Positions 8,584-17,563 of a DNA stretch of 64,000 nt are shown here, piece by piece; the stretch's first letter is position 1; the number at the start of each line of letters is the position of its first letter. The translations under genes and the position numbers were made by a program. This DNA is from Eggerthellaceae bacterium (GTDB lineage Bacteria; Actinomycetota; Coriobacteriia; Coriobacteriales; Eggerthellaceae), in the NCBI GenBank assembly GCA_022791455.1, contig JAAVZC010000001.1, forward strand, positions 62,001-126,000, read 5' to 3'. The notes beneath the pieces were generated by a model that worked only from the letters and a program-made list of their open reading frames with translations, made no database searches and was not told the DNA's origin.

Positions 8584-10893
8584 GTGGATAGACTTCTTGA
8601 GAGCTGCAAAACGATTTTCGATCGCAGTCCCCGTCCCTTTGGCATTGCAGAAGTGCATCTGGACGAGCAGGGGAACCCGGTCGATGTGACGATCGATTAC
8701 CTGAACAGGGCAATGGCCGCCACCGCCGACTGCGAGCCGGCAGATCTGCGGGGCAAGAACGTCTACGAGCTTTGGCCGGACGGCGATCGTTCGTGGCTGG
8801 ACTACTACTATCGCGCCGCCTGGAAGGGCGAAGCGGTGGAATTCGAGACCGTTTCCGTGGCCTACCGCACCTTCCAGAACGTGGCCATTTTCCCTATTGT
8901 CGAGGGCTTTTGCGGCTATGAGGTGCAGGACATTACCTCCTGGCTCACCTATTCCCATCCCACGCTGGAGAACGTTTCTGCCGGCATGTTCTTCTACGAG
9001 GCGCGCACCCAGTTGATGCTGCTCACCGACCCCGCGCGGGATTGCTGCGGGCTGGAGGAGAGCTATCTGGACGCACGCGAATTCGCGGATTTGCTGTTCG
9101 ACGGGGAAGCAGCGGATCGCGTTTTCCGCAGCATTGTGGAATTTTCAGCCAGTACCGACCGGGTGCTGTGCGAAGAGCAATTGCGCAATGGCCGATGGTT
9201 GCGGCTGAGCATGTCCGGAGCCGGTTCATCGGGGCGTTTCGCCAACGGCTTTATGGAAGATATCACGCTGCTGAAGGAGGCGGAGGCCAGCAGCGCCCGC
9301 CGCTCTGAGATCATCGAGAGTCTGAGCTCGGAATACTACGCGCTGCACATCATCAACCTGGATTGCGACACCATCGTGCCTTATCTGCTGCGCAGCGAGG
9401 CAGCCCAGTTCTTCGCCCCGGATATCGAGGGCGGCGCAGTGTACTCGGATTGGCTGGAGAACTACTGCGAGAAGTACGTGGTGGAAGCGGACAAGGAGAA
9501 AGTGCGCGCCCAGCTGCGGGAAGACCGGCTGCTGCAACGGGCGTTCGAGGCCCACGGCGATTTCTCGCTGGTGTTCAAGCGGCTGTTCAACGGCGAAGAG
9601 CAGTACATTCAGCTGCGGGTCATCCGCATCACCAGCCCCCAGGACGAGTTCATCCTGGCCGCTCGCAACATCAACGACGAAGTGAAGAAGGAGATGGACC
9701 AGAACGAGGCGCTGCGCAGCGCCCTCACCCTGGCCAAGCACGCGAGCGAGGCGAAGACCACCTTCCTCACCAACATCTCCCACGACTTCCGCACGCCGCT
9801 GAACTCCATCATGGGCTTTTCGGATCTGGCGCTGGCCCATCTGGACGACCCGGACTACGTGGGCAACAGCATCGGCAAGATTCGCGTTTCCAGCGCGCAC
9901 TTGCTAAAGCTGATCAACGAGATTTTGGACGTGAGCCGCATCGAGAGTGGCAAGGCGGTCCTGAACGAGCAGCCGCTGAACCTGGCGCACTTGATGGCGG
10001 ACTTGAAGACCGTGTTCTTGGTACAGGCGGCTGAGCGCGGCATCGATTTCACGGTGGACGCCTCCACCATTCGTCACGTCAACGTGCTGGGCGACCAGCT
10101 GCGCATCAACCAGATTCTGGTGAACACGGTGGGCAACGCCATGAAGTACACCGACCGCGGTGGTCAGGTTTCCGTGACGCTGACGGAAGGGCCCACGAGC
10201 CCCCATAACACCGCCATGTTCGAGATTGTGGTGCGCGACACCGGTTGCGGCATGTCCGAGAACTTCATCGAGCGCATCTTCATGCCCTTCGAACGAGACA
10301 GCTTAGGGAGTGCCCATGTGGCCGAGGGCACGGGGCTAGGGATGACCATTACGAAGAACTTGGTCGATCTTCTGGGCGGCACGATCTCGGTGAAGAGCGA
10401 GATTGGCCGCGGCAGCGAATTCACTATCACCCTGCCGTTGCGGCTGGACAACCGGCAGGAGCCTGCGGAGCCGATGGAAGCTGCGAGTGGCTCCCAGCCG
10501 GTGCGCTTCGATGGCCGCCGCGTGCTTGTGGTGGATGATGACGAGTTGTCTCGCGAAATGATGAGCGGCATCTTGGAGGATCGCGGCTTCGCGGTGGAGA
10601 CGGCCAACGATGGCGACGAGGCGGTAGATGCGGTGGAAGGGGCCGAAGAGGGCTATTTCGACGCCATCATCATGGACATGCGCATGCCGCGGATGCCCGG
10701 CGACGTGGCCACCCGTGCCATTCGGGCGCTTCCTCGACGCGATGTGGCCACACTGCCCATCATCGCCGCGACGGCCGACGCCTTCGAGGAGGGCCACCGC
10801 CGCTCCCGCGAAGCCGGCATGACCGCCCACATCACCAAACCCCTCGACACCAAAAAACTCTTCGCCGTCCTCACCGACTGCTTGGGAGCCTAA
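8584..10893 (+). CDS. hybrid sensor histidine kinase, PAS-like sensor and C-terminal receiver
   Basis: This is a cytoplasmic hybrid two-component kinase with no membrane segment. The first 370 residues contain PAS-like sensing regions (for example the AMAATADCEPADLRGKNVYE segment). The phosphoacceptor histidine is in FLTNISHDFRTPLNS near residue 400, followed by the ATPase boxes NTVGNAMKYT, DTGCGM and GTGLGM. A receiver domain ends the protein, with VLVVDDDE and the phosphorylated aspartate in IIMDMRMPRMPGD. I chose the GTG at 8584 because GGGAG lies 5 bases upstream; an ATG at 8563 is in frame. No DNA-binding output is attached and no partner regulator is adjacent, so its signal target is unknown. 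Confidence 0.88.
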   Translation: MDRLLESCKTIFDRSPRPFGIAEVHLDEQGNPVDVTIDYLNRAMAATADCEPADLRGKNVYELWPDGDRSWLDYYYRAAWKGEAVEFETVSVAYRTFQNVAIFPIVEGFCGYEVQDITSWLTYSHPTLENVSAGMFFYEARTQLMLLTDPARDCCGLEESYLDAREFADLLFDGEAADRVFRSIVEFSASTDRVLCEEQLRNGRWLRLSMSGAGSSGRFANGFMEDITLLKEAEASSARRSEIIESLSSEYYALHIINLDCDTIVPYLLRSEAAQFFAPDIEGGAVYSDWLENYCEKYVVEADKEKVRAQLREDRLLQRAFEAHGDFSLVFKRLFNGEEQYIQLRVIRITSPQDEFILAARNINDEVKKEMDQNEALRSALTLAKHASEAKTTFLTNISHDFRTPLNSIMGFSDLALAHLDDPDYVGNSIGKIRVSSAHLLKLINEILDVSRIESGKAVLNEQPLNLAHLMADLKTVFLVQAAERGIDFTVDASTIRHVNVLGDQLRINQILVNTVGNAMKYTDRGGQVSVTLTEGPTSPHNTAMFEIVVRDTGCGMSENFIERIFMPFERDSLGSAHVAEGTGLGMTITKNLVDLLGGTISVKSEIGRGSEFTITLPLRLDNRQEPAEPMEAASGSQPVRFDGRRVLVVDDDELSREMMSGILEDRGFAVETANDGDEAVDAVEGAEEGYFDAIIMDMRMPRMPGDVATRAIRALPRRDVATLPIIAATADAFEEGHRRSREAGMTAHITKPLDTKKLFAVLTDCLGA

Positions 10894-10909
10894 ACCACTC
10901 GTCCGCGGT

Positions 10910-11106
10910 CGCGCCGGGAGGGGCGTTTTCCGGCCACGCTGGGCTTTTCTCCGCGTCGAACGCGGCTTAAGAAGTGGCGAGTGAATGGGGCTACGATGTC
11001 CCTCCCAATCCCAGAATCACCGTCCCCTGCTTAGCCTAGCCACTTCTTTTTGGGCCGCGTTCTTTGGCGGCGCCCAGAGTGTCCGGAAAACGCCCCTCCC
11101 GGCGCG
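10910..11106. repeat. long imperfect inverted repeat between convergent genes
   Basis: The outer arms are a perfect 24-bp match (10910-10933 and 11083-11106). The next ten bases inward match 9 of 10 (CACGCTGGGC / CACTCTGGGC reversed), and further inward the blocks AACGCGGC and AAGAAGTGGC recur in reverse. The arms thus extend about 70 bases around a 55-base centre. It lies between the 3' ends of the kinase gene and the MFS gene, so it could act as a two-way terminator or be a small palindromic mobile element. CGCTCAGGATGACAAG just outside it recurs at 38921-38936. Confidence 0.7.
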
Positions 11107-11130
11107 TCCGCTCAGGATGACAAGAACAAT

Positions 11131-12600
11131 TTAGTTGCTCTTCTTCCGCATGAGGCGGGCGAAGATTATGGAGGCTATGAAGGCTACGGCCAGGATGCCC
11201 AAGTCAATGTAGAGGGTGTGGGAGAAGCCGGCGGCGTAGGCCTGCGCCTTGGTGGCACCGGTGGCCATGAGGCGATCGGCGTCGGCGGACATGATGCCCA
11301 CGAACAGGGCGGACCCGATGGAGCCGGCAATCTGCACCAGCGTGGAGTGGATGGAAGAGCCGTGGGCGTAAATCTCTTTCGGCAGCGCCCCCAAATCCAC
11401 CGCCTTCAGCGTGGGAAACACCAGGCCAACACCAATGTAGGAAAGCGCCACGCAGCCCATCATGGCGAAGGTGAGCAGCATCGACGAGGTGACTTCCATG
11501 CCGATGAAACCCACCAGCAGCAGCAAGAATCCGGCGGGTACCAGCGGCCATACGCCATGCTTGTCCTCGATGCGCCCGCCCACAAAGCAGCTGCCGGCAT
11601 AGCAGAGGATGGGCAGCGCCAGCAGGCAGCCGGCCATGAACGCGGTGTAGCCAGCGGTGCCCTCCAGGTAGAGCGGCACCAGTAGGCTCATGTAGATGGA
11701 CCCCATGTAGCCCAGCATCATGAGGGTTTCGCCGAACACGAACTTCGGGTGCTGCAGCGGCGCCAAGTTGAGCAGCGGGGTCTTGATGGAGAACTGCCGC
11801 CAGGCGAACAGCGCCACAATGGCGACGCCGACGAGCATGATGATGAGCGACGGCAGCCAGTCGCGCGAAATTTCGTTCAGGCCGTAAATGACCGCGCCCA
11901 GCCCCAGGAAGCTGAGGGCAACGCTCAGCGCGTCGATGGTGCGGTCTTGGCGCTTGTAAATGTCGTGCAGGAAGAAGGTGCCCAGGCCAATGAGCACCAC
12001 CGACATTACCGCTGGAATGAGGAAGAGCGAGCGCAGCCCGAAGTAGGTGAGCATCATGCCGGCGAGCATGGGCGCGAACGCGAGCCCCACGCCAATGACG
12101 CCGCTGTTGATGGCCAGCATAGTGCCCTTCTTGCCGGCGGGGGAGATGGTGAGGATGACGCTCGTGACCACGGGGAAGAACAGCCCCACGGTGAGTGCCT
12201 GAATGAGGCGGGCTGCCAGCATCATGGGGAAGTTCACCGCGAAGAACCCCAGCAGCGAACCCACGAGCGAGGTGATGTAGCCGAACATCATCACCTTCCG
12301 AATGCCGAAGCGCTTCAGCAGCGACGCCGCCATGGTAATGACGGTGGCGGCCACAATGGTGAAACCGAGCACCATCCAGTTGGCAACGGATAGGCTGACG
12401 GAGAAGTCGGTGGCCACCTGGTCCAGTGCGATGTTCATAAGCGACTGGTTGAACGACGCCAGCAGATTGCTGCCCAGCATCATGGCCATCATGGCCCACA
12501 TCGCACGCCCCGTGGGCACGTTCGCCACATCACTCGGCAGTGTCGCCGGTTGAGAAGCGGCCGCAGTGCTGGTGCTTCCTTTGCTCAAGAGTATCGCCAT
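11131..12600 (-). CDS. MFS drug exporter, DHA2 (EmrB/QacA) type
   Basis: This 489-aa integral membrane protein belongs to the 14-helix drug:proton antiporter branch of the major facilitator superfamily. The first helix starts near residue 33, after a polar N-terminal tail, and hydrophobic segments follow to the end. The loop after helix 2-3 (LLKRFGIRKVMMFGY) and RLIQALTVGLFFPVVTSVI match the DHA2 motifs A and C. It ends with a basic tail. No regulator is adjacent. The ribosome binding site is weak (GAGG abutting the ATG). The substrate cannot be predicted. Confidence 0.85.
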   Translation of the reverse strand: MAILLSKGSTSTAAASQPATLPSDVANVPTGRAMWAMMAMMLGSNLLASFNQSLMNIALDQVATDFSVSLSVANWMVLGFTIVAATVITMAASLLKRFGIRKVMMFGYITSLVGSLLGFFAVNFPMMLAARLIQALTVGLFFPVVTSVILTISPAGKKGTMLAINSGVIGVGLAFAPMLAGMMLTYFGLRSLFLIPAVMSVVLIGLGTFFLHDIYKRQDRTIDALSVALSFLGLGAVIYGLNEISRDWLPSLIIMLVGVAIVALFAWRQFSIKTPLLNLAPLQHPKFVFGETLMMLGYMGSIYMSLLVPLYLEGTAGYTAFMAGCLLALPILCYAGSCFVGGRIEDKHGVWPLVPAGFLLLLVGFIGMEVTSSMLLTFAMMGCVALSYIGVGLVFPTLKAVDLGALPKEIYAHGSSIHSTLVQIAGSIGSALFVGIMSADADRLMATGATKAQAYAAGFSHTLYIDLGILAVAFIASIIFARLMRKKSN

Positions 12601-12970
12601 CCTCGGTAGGAGTGTTCACGTTAGAAGTGCCTTCTCCATGGTAGAAATGGCGCGCTTGCGAAGCCGAGAGCACGCAACATCGGTAAACCGTCCGTTTCCC
12701 GCTTGTCTCACATCCTGCACGCACGAAACCCCGCCTCGTCCACGCATGGCGGGTGGTGGTCAGGCGTGGACGGTGGACGAGAGGGAGTTTCTGATCCTGG
12801 GTCTGATCTGGGGATATATAAGTATTCGCAGATCAGACGGTGTTTTTTCGACGAACAAAAAATGCGCCTCGTCCACCGTGTGCCGTGGACGAGGCGCATT
12901 TTCTGATCCCCTCGCGTGGACGAGGCAGGGTTTTCGGTCTCAGCCTGGGAATGACTGTGTTCGCGCGCGG
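12601..12970. other. intergenic region with GTGGACGAGG repeats
   Basis: This 370-base stretch has no gene I can support. It carries at least five copies, in both orientations, of the core CCTCGTCCAC / GTGGACGAG (12734-12744, 12773-12781, the two arms of the terminator at 12859-12902, and 12916-12926), plus repeated TCTGATC words. The copy at 12916, followed by AGGGTTTTCGGTCTCAG, resembles the GTGGGGGACG...GGGGTTTT repeats near 46.1 and 50.0 kb. The MFS promoter must lie at the left end. Confidence 0.6.
12859..12902 (-). terminator. strong rho-independent terminator after the solute-binding protein gene
   Basis: A perfect 18-bp inverted repeat (AAAATGCGCCTCGTCCAC and its complement) flanks an 8-base loop. 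On the minus strand the stem is followed by a run of T. It lies 69 bases past the stop codon of the solute-binding protein gene and fits termination of the kinase/solute-binding protein operon. Confidence 0.85.
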
Positions 12971-14299
12971 CTATTTGGCGGCGATGGCCTCTGCTTGCAG
13001 GGCGTCGAGGGCGGCCATGCACTCGTCCACCGAGGCGCCGCCCAGCAGGTCGCGCACGATCAGGCACACGTTGCCCCACTGCTCCACGTTCATGCTGGCG
13101 TTGGAGGCCAGAACGTACACTTCCTCTTCCACCTTCTGGTTCAGCGGCTTCAGGGCGTCGATGCAATCCACCTGGATGTTCTTCGAGGGCGAAATGACGC
13201 GGTTGGTCTCGGTGTAGAGCTGCAGCGCCTCGTCGGAGAGGATGACGTCCATTACCTCCAGCGCCTCTTCTTTGTTGGCGGACTCCTCGCCCACGGCGAA
13301 ACCGGTCATGGAGAGCACCGGCATCTGGCCGTGGCTGCTGGGGAAGCCGATTACCTGCAGGTTGAAGCTGGGATTGCCGTAGGCGGTGTCGGTGTTGGCG
13401 GCGCCCCAGTAGGCCATCACAATGGGGCATTCGCCGGCCATGAAGTCGGCCCCTTCGCCCTTGCCCTCGAACGCCTCGCTCACCAGCGCGTTCTCAGCAT
13501 CGATGTAGCCGGCGTCGATGAGTGTCTTCAGAAATTCGAAGCCGCCACGCATGTAGTCGCTGTACTTGGCCTCGCCGGAATTCAGCGCGTCCACTTCAGC
13601 TTCCACATTGCCGCCGTTGTACAGGTCGGCGTAAGCCTGGGCGAACACGAAGGTCTCCAGCCACCAGCGGTTGGCGCCGATGGGGGTGTCGTAGCCGTTC
13701 TCCTTCAGCACGCGGCAGCACTCCAGGAATTCCTCGGGCGTGTTGGGCATGGAAAGGTTGCACTGCTTGAAGATGTCCGCGTTCACGAACAGGCCGTAGG
13801 CCACCACCTCTTGGGGGATGGCCACCAGCTTGCCGTTCACGGTGTTGGCGGTCTTGACCACCTCGCGCAGGTTTTTCGCGCAGTCCAGCTGGGACAAATC
13901 GGCCAGCTTGCCCTCCTTGCCCAGCGCCACAATGGTGTCCGTGTTCAGCAGGTACATGTCGTCGCGGTTGTTCCGCGCGCGTTCCAGGCACACGTCGTCG
14001 TAGGTTTTGTCCTGATAGTTTTCCGCAGTGTAGGTCTGATAGGAAACGGTGAGCCCCAGCTGCTCTTCCGCCATGGCTATCGTCAGGTCGCTGGCAGTGC
14101 GGGCCGTGTTCTCGGAATCGGCGGAGACTTTCTCCATGGGGGAGAAGAACGAGACCGAAGTGGCCTGGTTGCCGGACTGGGTGGCCAGGTTCTTGGCCGG
14201 CTCCTGGCTGGAGCTGCAACCGGTGAACAGGGCGAGCGTCAGGGCGGCAGCGGCGGCGAATGCGGCAGCGGCGCGGGCGGTCTTCAGCGGTTTTCTCAT
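12971..14299 (-). CDS. extracellular solute-binding lipoprotein (ABC sugar-binding type)
   Basis: The 442-aa product has a signal peptide with a lipobox ending at Cys28 (LALFTGCSSS), so it should be a membrane-anchored lipoprotein. The mature part has the layout of family 1 solute-binding proteins, with features such as VNADIFKQCNL, NTPEEFLECCRVLKENGYDTPIG split over two adjacent blocks and FMAGECPIVMAYWG, typical of carbohydrate binders. No ABC permease or ATPase gene is nearby. Its ATG overlaps the stop codon of the upstream hybrid kinase gene (ATGA), so the two are made together. This suggests it binds a ligand for signalling rather than transport, which is inference. Confidence 0.86.
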   Translation of the reverse strand: MRKPLKTARAAAAFAAAAALTLALFTGCSSSQEPAKNLATQSGNQATSVSFFSPMEKVSADSENTARTASDLTIAMAEEQLGLTVSYQTYTAENYQDKTYDDVCLERARNNRDDMYLLNTDTIVALGKEGKLADLSQLDCAKNLREVVKTANTVNGKLVAIPQEVVAYGLFVNADIFKQCNLSMPNTPEEFLECCRVLKENGYDTPIGANRWWLETFVFAQAYADLYNGGNVEAEVDALNSGEAKYSDYMRGGFEFLKTLIDAGYIDAENALVSEAFEGKGEGADFMAGECPIVMAYWGAANTDTAYGNPSFNLQVIGFPSSHGQMPVLSMTGFAVGEESANKEEALEVMDVILSDEALQLYTETNRVISPSKNIQVDCIDALKPLNQKVEEEVYVLASNASMNVEQWGNVCLIVRDLLGGASVDECMAALDALQAEAIAAK

Positions 14300-16491
14300 T
14301 GATTTCCCTTCGTTTCGAACTCGAACAGGACCTTCTTCAGCTTCTCGACGTCGATGGGCTTGGTGAGGTGGTGGTTCATGCCGGCCGCCAGTGCCGCGCG
14401 CTCGTCTTCCACGAAGGCGTCGGCGGTCATGGCAATCACGAGGATGCTCTGGGCGTCCTCGCGCGGCAGTTGGCGAATGGCGCGGGTGGCGTCGTGGCCG
14501 TTCATCACGGGCATCTGCACGTCCATGAGGATGGCGTCGAACTCGCCCGGCTGCGCGCGCTCCATGCGCTCCACTGCCAGCTGACCGTTGTCCACAATCT
14601 CCACCGTGGCGCCTTCCAGTTCTAACAGTTCCTCAAGCACAATCTTGTTGAACATGTTGTCCTCGGCCGCCAAGAAGTGCTTGCCTTGAAGGGCGTGGGC
14701 GAATTCGGCCGCATCTGCTTCAGGGGCCGGCGTGGCAAGCCAGTTCTGCTCGTCGGCAGCGCTGCTTCCCTCGGGAATGCGCAGCTCAAGGTACACGCGG
14801 AAGAGCGAGCCGACGCCCTCTTCGCTGGTCACCTCGATGCTGCCGCCCATGAGTTCCACCAGGCTCTTGGTGATGGCCATCCCCAAGCCCGTGCCCTGGA
14901 TTTTGTTGGTAGTGCTGTTCTCAGCGCGCGTGAAGGAATCGAAGATGCGCTCCAGGAATTCCGGCGACATGCCGTAGCCGTTGTCCTCCACCTCGATGGT
15001 GATGGGGGCGAATTGGCCGGAGCGCTGCTCGCCGCCCAAAAAGCGCAGGTGAATGGTGCCGCCATCGGGGGTGTATTTCACCGCGTTGGACAGGAGGTTC
15101 AACAGCACCTGGTTCAGGTGGGTCTCGTCGCCGATGAAGCGCTCGCGGTCGATGCCGGAGACTTCGGTCACGAGGGTCTGGCCCTTCGCTTCCGCCAGCG
15201 GGGTGACGATGGCCTCCACCGCCCGCACCGAGTCATGCAGGTTGAATTCCTCCAGGTTGATGGTGGCCTTTCCGCTCTCGATCTTCGAAATGTCCAGCAC
15301 GTCGTTAATAAGCGCCAGCAGGTGGTTGCCCGATGCGATGATCTTGGCGGCGTACTCGCGCACTTTCTCCGGGTTGTCGGCTTCTTTCGAGAGCAGCGTG
15401 GTGAAGCCGATGACGGCGTTCATGGGGGTGCGGATGTCGTGGGACATGTTCGCGAGGAAGGTGGACTTCGACTCGTTCGCCACCTCGGCGGCGTGGAGCG
15501 CTTGCGTGAGTTGTTCCTGATGGCGGGCGCGTTCGGCTTCGCGTTCCTTCTGTACCTGCGTCTGCTTGCGGCGGTTGTAAGCGTACAGCGCCACGCACAG
15601 TGCGATGGAGGCGAAGGTGATGGCCGTCACCGCGCCGATGGCGGTGTTCACGGTGTGGGCTTCCTTCTGGATGGCGTCCATGGGCACGTAGCCCACCAAG
15701 AAGTCGGAGCCGCCGTTCACCGGCCACAGGAAGCAGAGGGACTCGTGCCCCTTCACATCGTGGGCGAACAGCACGTTCTGCTCGTGCTCGATGCCGTCGC
15801 GCACCATGGCAATGATGGCCTCGTCGGTGATGTTGTTTGCGCGGTAGAAGTCCTCCAGATTCAGGTGCCCTGCCTCGCGGTCGCCCAGCCCGTCGGGCTT
15901 CAGGACGAAGCGCTCGTTCGCGGAGTCCATGAGGTAGTAAACGGCCTGGTTGTCGTAGAAGTTCTTCGGCAGCGCGTTGGCGATGGTGTCGTAGGCGTAC
16001 TCTACGTAGAGGGTGCCGATTTCCTGCCCGTCGCGGGTGAGGGGGCTGGCGATGGTGTAGGCCCAGGTGCCGGTGTCGTTCACGAAGGACTGCGAAACGG
16101 CGTTGCCCTGGATGGCGCTGCCGGAAGAGAAGTCCAGGCTTTCGGGGGAGAACGGCTGGCCGTCGCTGGAGATGCCGCTGTCCTGCCCCGTCATCACGAT
16201 GGAGAGCTTGGAGATGGCATCGCTGGCGTGGAGGTTCTGGATGTAGGCGGCGGGGTCGGGAGAGAGCGCGATCTCTTCGCTGATGAGCTTCTGGAAATCC
16301 ACCTCGCTGTTCACGATGGCGTCAATGGTGCTCTTCATCAAGTCGAGGTTCTCGTTAAGGCTCTGGATGGCGGAATCGAACATCTCCTCGGAGGTTTTCT
16401 GCGCGACCGAGAAAATGCCCGCGACCATGACAACGCAAATAAGGAGGACGGCCAATGTCCACGTGGCAAACTGCCCCTTTTTCGCCGTCAT
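14296..16491 (-). CDS. membrane hybrid histidine kinase with extracellular sensor and receiver domain
   Basis: The protein of about 731 aa begins with a membrane segment (WTLAVLLICVVMVAGIFS), then an extracellular Cache-like sensor of roughly 270 residues, a second membrane segment (AIGAVTAITFASIALCVALY) and a coiled linker. The kinase core has FLANMSHDIRTPMNA, NLLSNAVKYTP and GTGLGM; a receiver domain with ILMDVQMPVMNGHD ends the chain. I chose the ATG at 16491; an in-frame TTG at 16497 has better spacing from GGAAGGA. The frame stays open upstream but without kinase-like sequence. A TATAAT hexamer at 16529-16534 (minus) is a likely -10 box. It overlaps the solute-binding protein gene by 4 bases. 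Confidence 0.9.
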   Translation of the reverse strand: MTAKKGQFATWTLAVLLICVVMVAGIFSVAQKTSEEMFDSAIQSLNENLDLMKSTIDAIVNSEVDFQKLISEEIALSPDPAAYIQNLHASDAISKLSIVMTGQDSGISSDGQPFSPESLDFSSGSAIQGNAVSQSFVNDTGTWAYTIASPLTRDGQEIGTLYVEYAYDTIANALPKNFYDNQAVYYLMDSANERFVLKPDGLGDREAGHLNLEDFYRANNITDEAIIAMVRDGIEHEQNVLFAHDVKGHESLCFLWPVNGGSDFLVGYVPMDAIQKEAHTVNTAIGAVTAITFASIALCVALYAYNRRKQTQVQKEREAERARHQEQLTQALHAAEVANESKSTFLANMSHDIRTPMNAVIGFTTLLSKEADNPEKVREYAAKIIASGNHLLALINDVLDISKIESGKATINLEEFNLHDSVRAVEAIVTPLAEAKGQTLVTEVSGIDRERFIGDETHLNQVLLNLLSNAVKYTPDGGTIHLRFLGGEQRSGQFAPITIEVEDNGYGMSPEFLERIFDSFTRAENSTTNKIQGTGLGMAITKSLVELMGGSIEVTSEEGVGSLFRVYLELRIPEGSSAADEQNWLATPAPEADAAEFAHALQGKHFLAAEDNMFNKIVLEELLELEGATVEIVDNGQLAVERMERAQPGEFDAILMDVQMPVMNGHDATRAIRQLPREDAQSILVIAMTADAFVEDERAALAAGMNHHLTKPIDVEKLKKVLFEFETKGNQ

Positions 16492-16576
16492 TTTCAAGCT
16501 CGTCCTTCCCGCGTAAAACTCGACCAGCATTATACAATGGGAAACCCCTAGCCGCGAAGAGGGAAGCAGGCGATAG

Positions 16577-16596
16577 TCAACTGTCTGACTTGTCTC
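16577..16596 (-). repeat. dispersed 20-mer, copy 1
   Basis: Read on the minus strand this is GAGACAAGTCAGACAGTTGA. Nearly the same word occurs at 22125-22144 and 25060-25079 on the plus strand. All three copies are intergenic. It has no obvious inner symmetry. It could be a protein-binding site or the remnant of a longer repeat. Confidence 0.6.
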
Positions 16597-16747
16597 TTTT
16601 CGACTGGCCGCTTCGTGCTGGGCCGGGCGACAATGGCGGCGGCCATGGTCCTGCTGCGTAACGTAGAATAGTCTCAAATTTATCCGCGAAAATGCTTGCT
16701 CGTGACGCGGCGTCGCGTTGTAGAACAGCCTGCAAGGAGGTGAAACC

Positions 16748-17563
16748 ATGGCTGAAAACAACCTATACCAAACCGGAGAGCTGGCCGATGCGTGCGGCAC
16801 GACGGTGCGCACGGTGCAGTACTACGACGGCAAGGGCTTGCTGGCGCCTTTCGGCTATTCGGAAGGAGGTCGCCGGCTTTACTCGGAGGCTGATGCGGAA
16901 CGGCTCCGCTTCATCTTGATGCTGAAGGCGGCGGGGCTTCGGCTCGCGCAAATCAAGGGCGTGCTGGAAAGCCCGAACCGCGATGCCGTGCTGAAGCCGC
17001 TGCTGGACGAGCAAGCGGAAAGTCTTGAGCGCGAGATCGACGAGAGCAGCAAGCGACTTCAGGTTCTGAACACCGCCCGTGCAGACCTCGAGCACATCGG
17101 AAAACTGATGGCAACGACCGAACCCGCCATGGTGGAACGAATGAACGACGAGAAAGCGAGAACCCGCTGGTGGATCGTTATGATCATCATCGGCGTGTTC
17201 ATGGACGCGGCCTGGATTGGCACGCTGGTGCTGGGCATTGTGACGGGTGTGTGGTGGCCCTTCCCGGTGGCGCTGGCGTTCGTGGCGGCAGCGGGCGCGT
17301 GGATGGTGGCGCGCAACAGCAGCCACTCCACTTATATATGTCCGGTCTGCGGCGCGGAGTTTCGCCCGAAGATGGGCACCTACTTCGTGTCGAATCACAC
17401 GCCGCGCACCCGAAGGCTCACCTGCCCTTGCTGCCACCAAAAGGATTGGTGCGTGGAACGCTACCATGAGCTGCCCGTTGACTTGGCCCCTGGCCAATGC
17501 GTGCCGGGTACCTGCCACGGCGCTTGCGAAGTGAAGGCGGGTGATAGCCATGGCGGCAATTAG
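16748..17563 (+). CDS. MerR-family regulator with membrane segments and zinc-ribbon tail
   Basis: The first 75 residues form a MerR winged helix (YQTGELADACGTTVRTVQYY), which bends promoter DNA. A coiled dimerisation helix follows. From about residue 139 there are two hydrophobic helices (WWIVMIIIGVFMDAAWIGTL and WWPFPVALAFVAAAGAWMV), then a cysteine-rich tail with CPVC and CPCC pairs that looks like a zinc ribbon. Ordinary MerR proteins are soluble, so this 271-aa version should be tethered to the membrane. AAGGAGGTG precedes the ATG. It overlaps the CPBP protease gene by 23 bases. Confidence 0.88.
   Translation: MAENNLYQTGELADACGTTVRTVQYYDGKGLLAPFGYSEGGRRLYSEADAERLRFILMLKAAGLRLAQIKGVLESPNRDAVLKPLLDEQAESLEREIDESSKRLQVLNTARADLEHIGKLMATTEPAMVERMNDEKARTRWWIVMIIIGVFMDAAWIGTLVLGIVTGVWWPFPVALAFVAAAGAWMVARNSSHSTYICPVCGAEFRPKMGTYFVSNHTPRTRRLTCPCCHQKDWCVERYHELPVDLAPGQCVPGTCHGACEVKAGDSHGGN

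Noticed and set aside
12566-14302. 578-codon open frame opposite the solute-binding protein gene
   Set aside because: It is antisense to a lipoprotein gene with clear signal peptide and crosses a strong terminator and repeat region.
16492-16812. Extension of the hybrid kinase by about 100 residues
   Set aside because: The extra part has mixed composition, contains the likely -10 box and a dispersed repeat, and precedes a typical N-terminal membrane helix.
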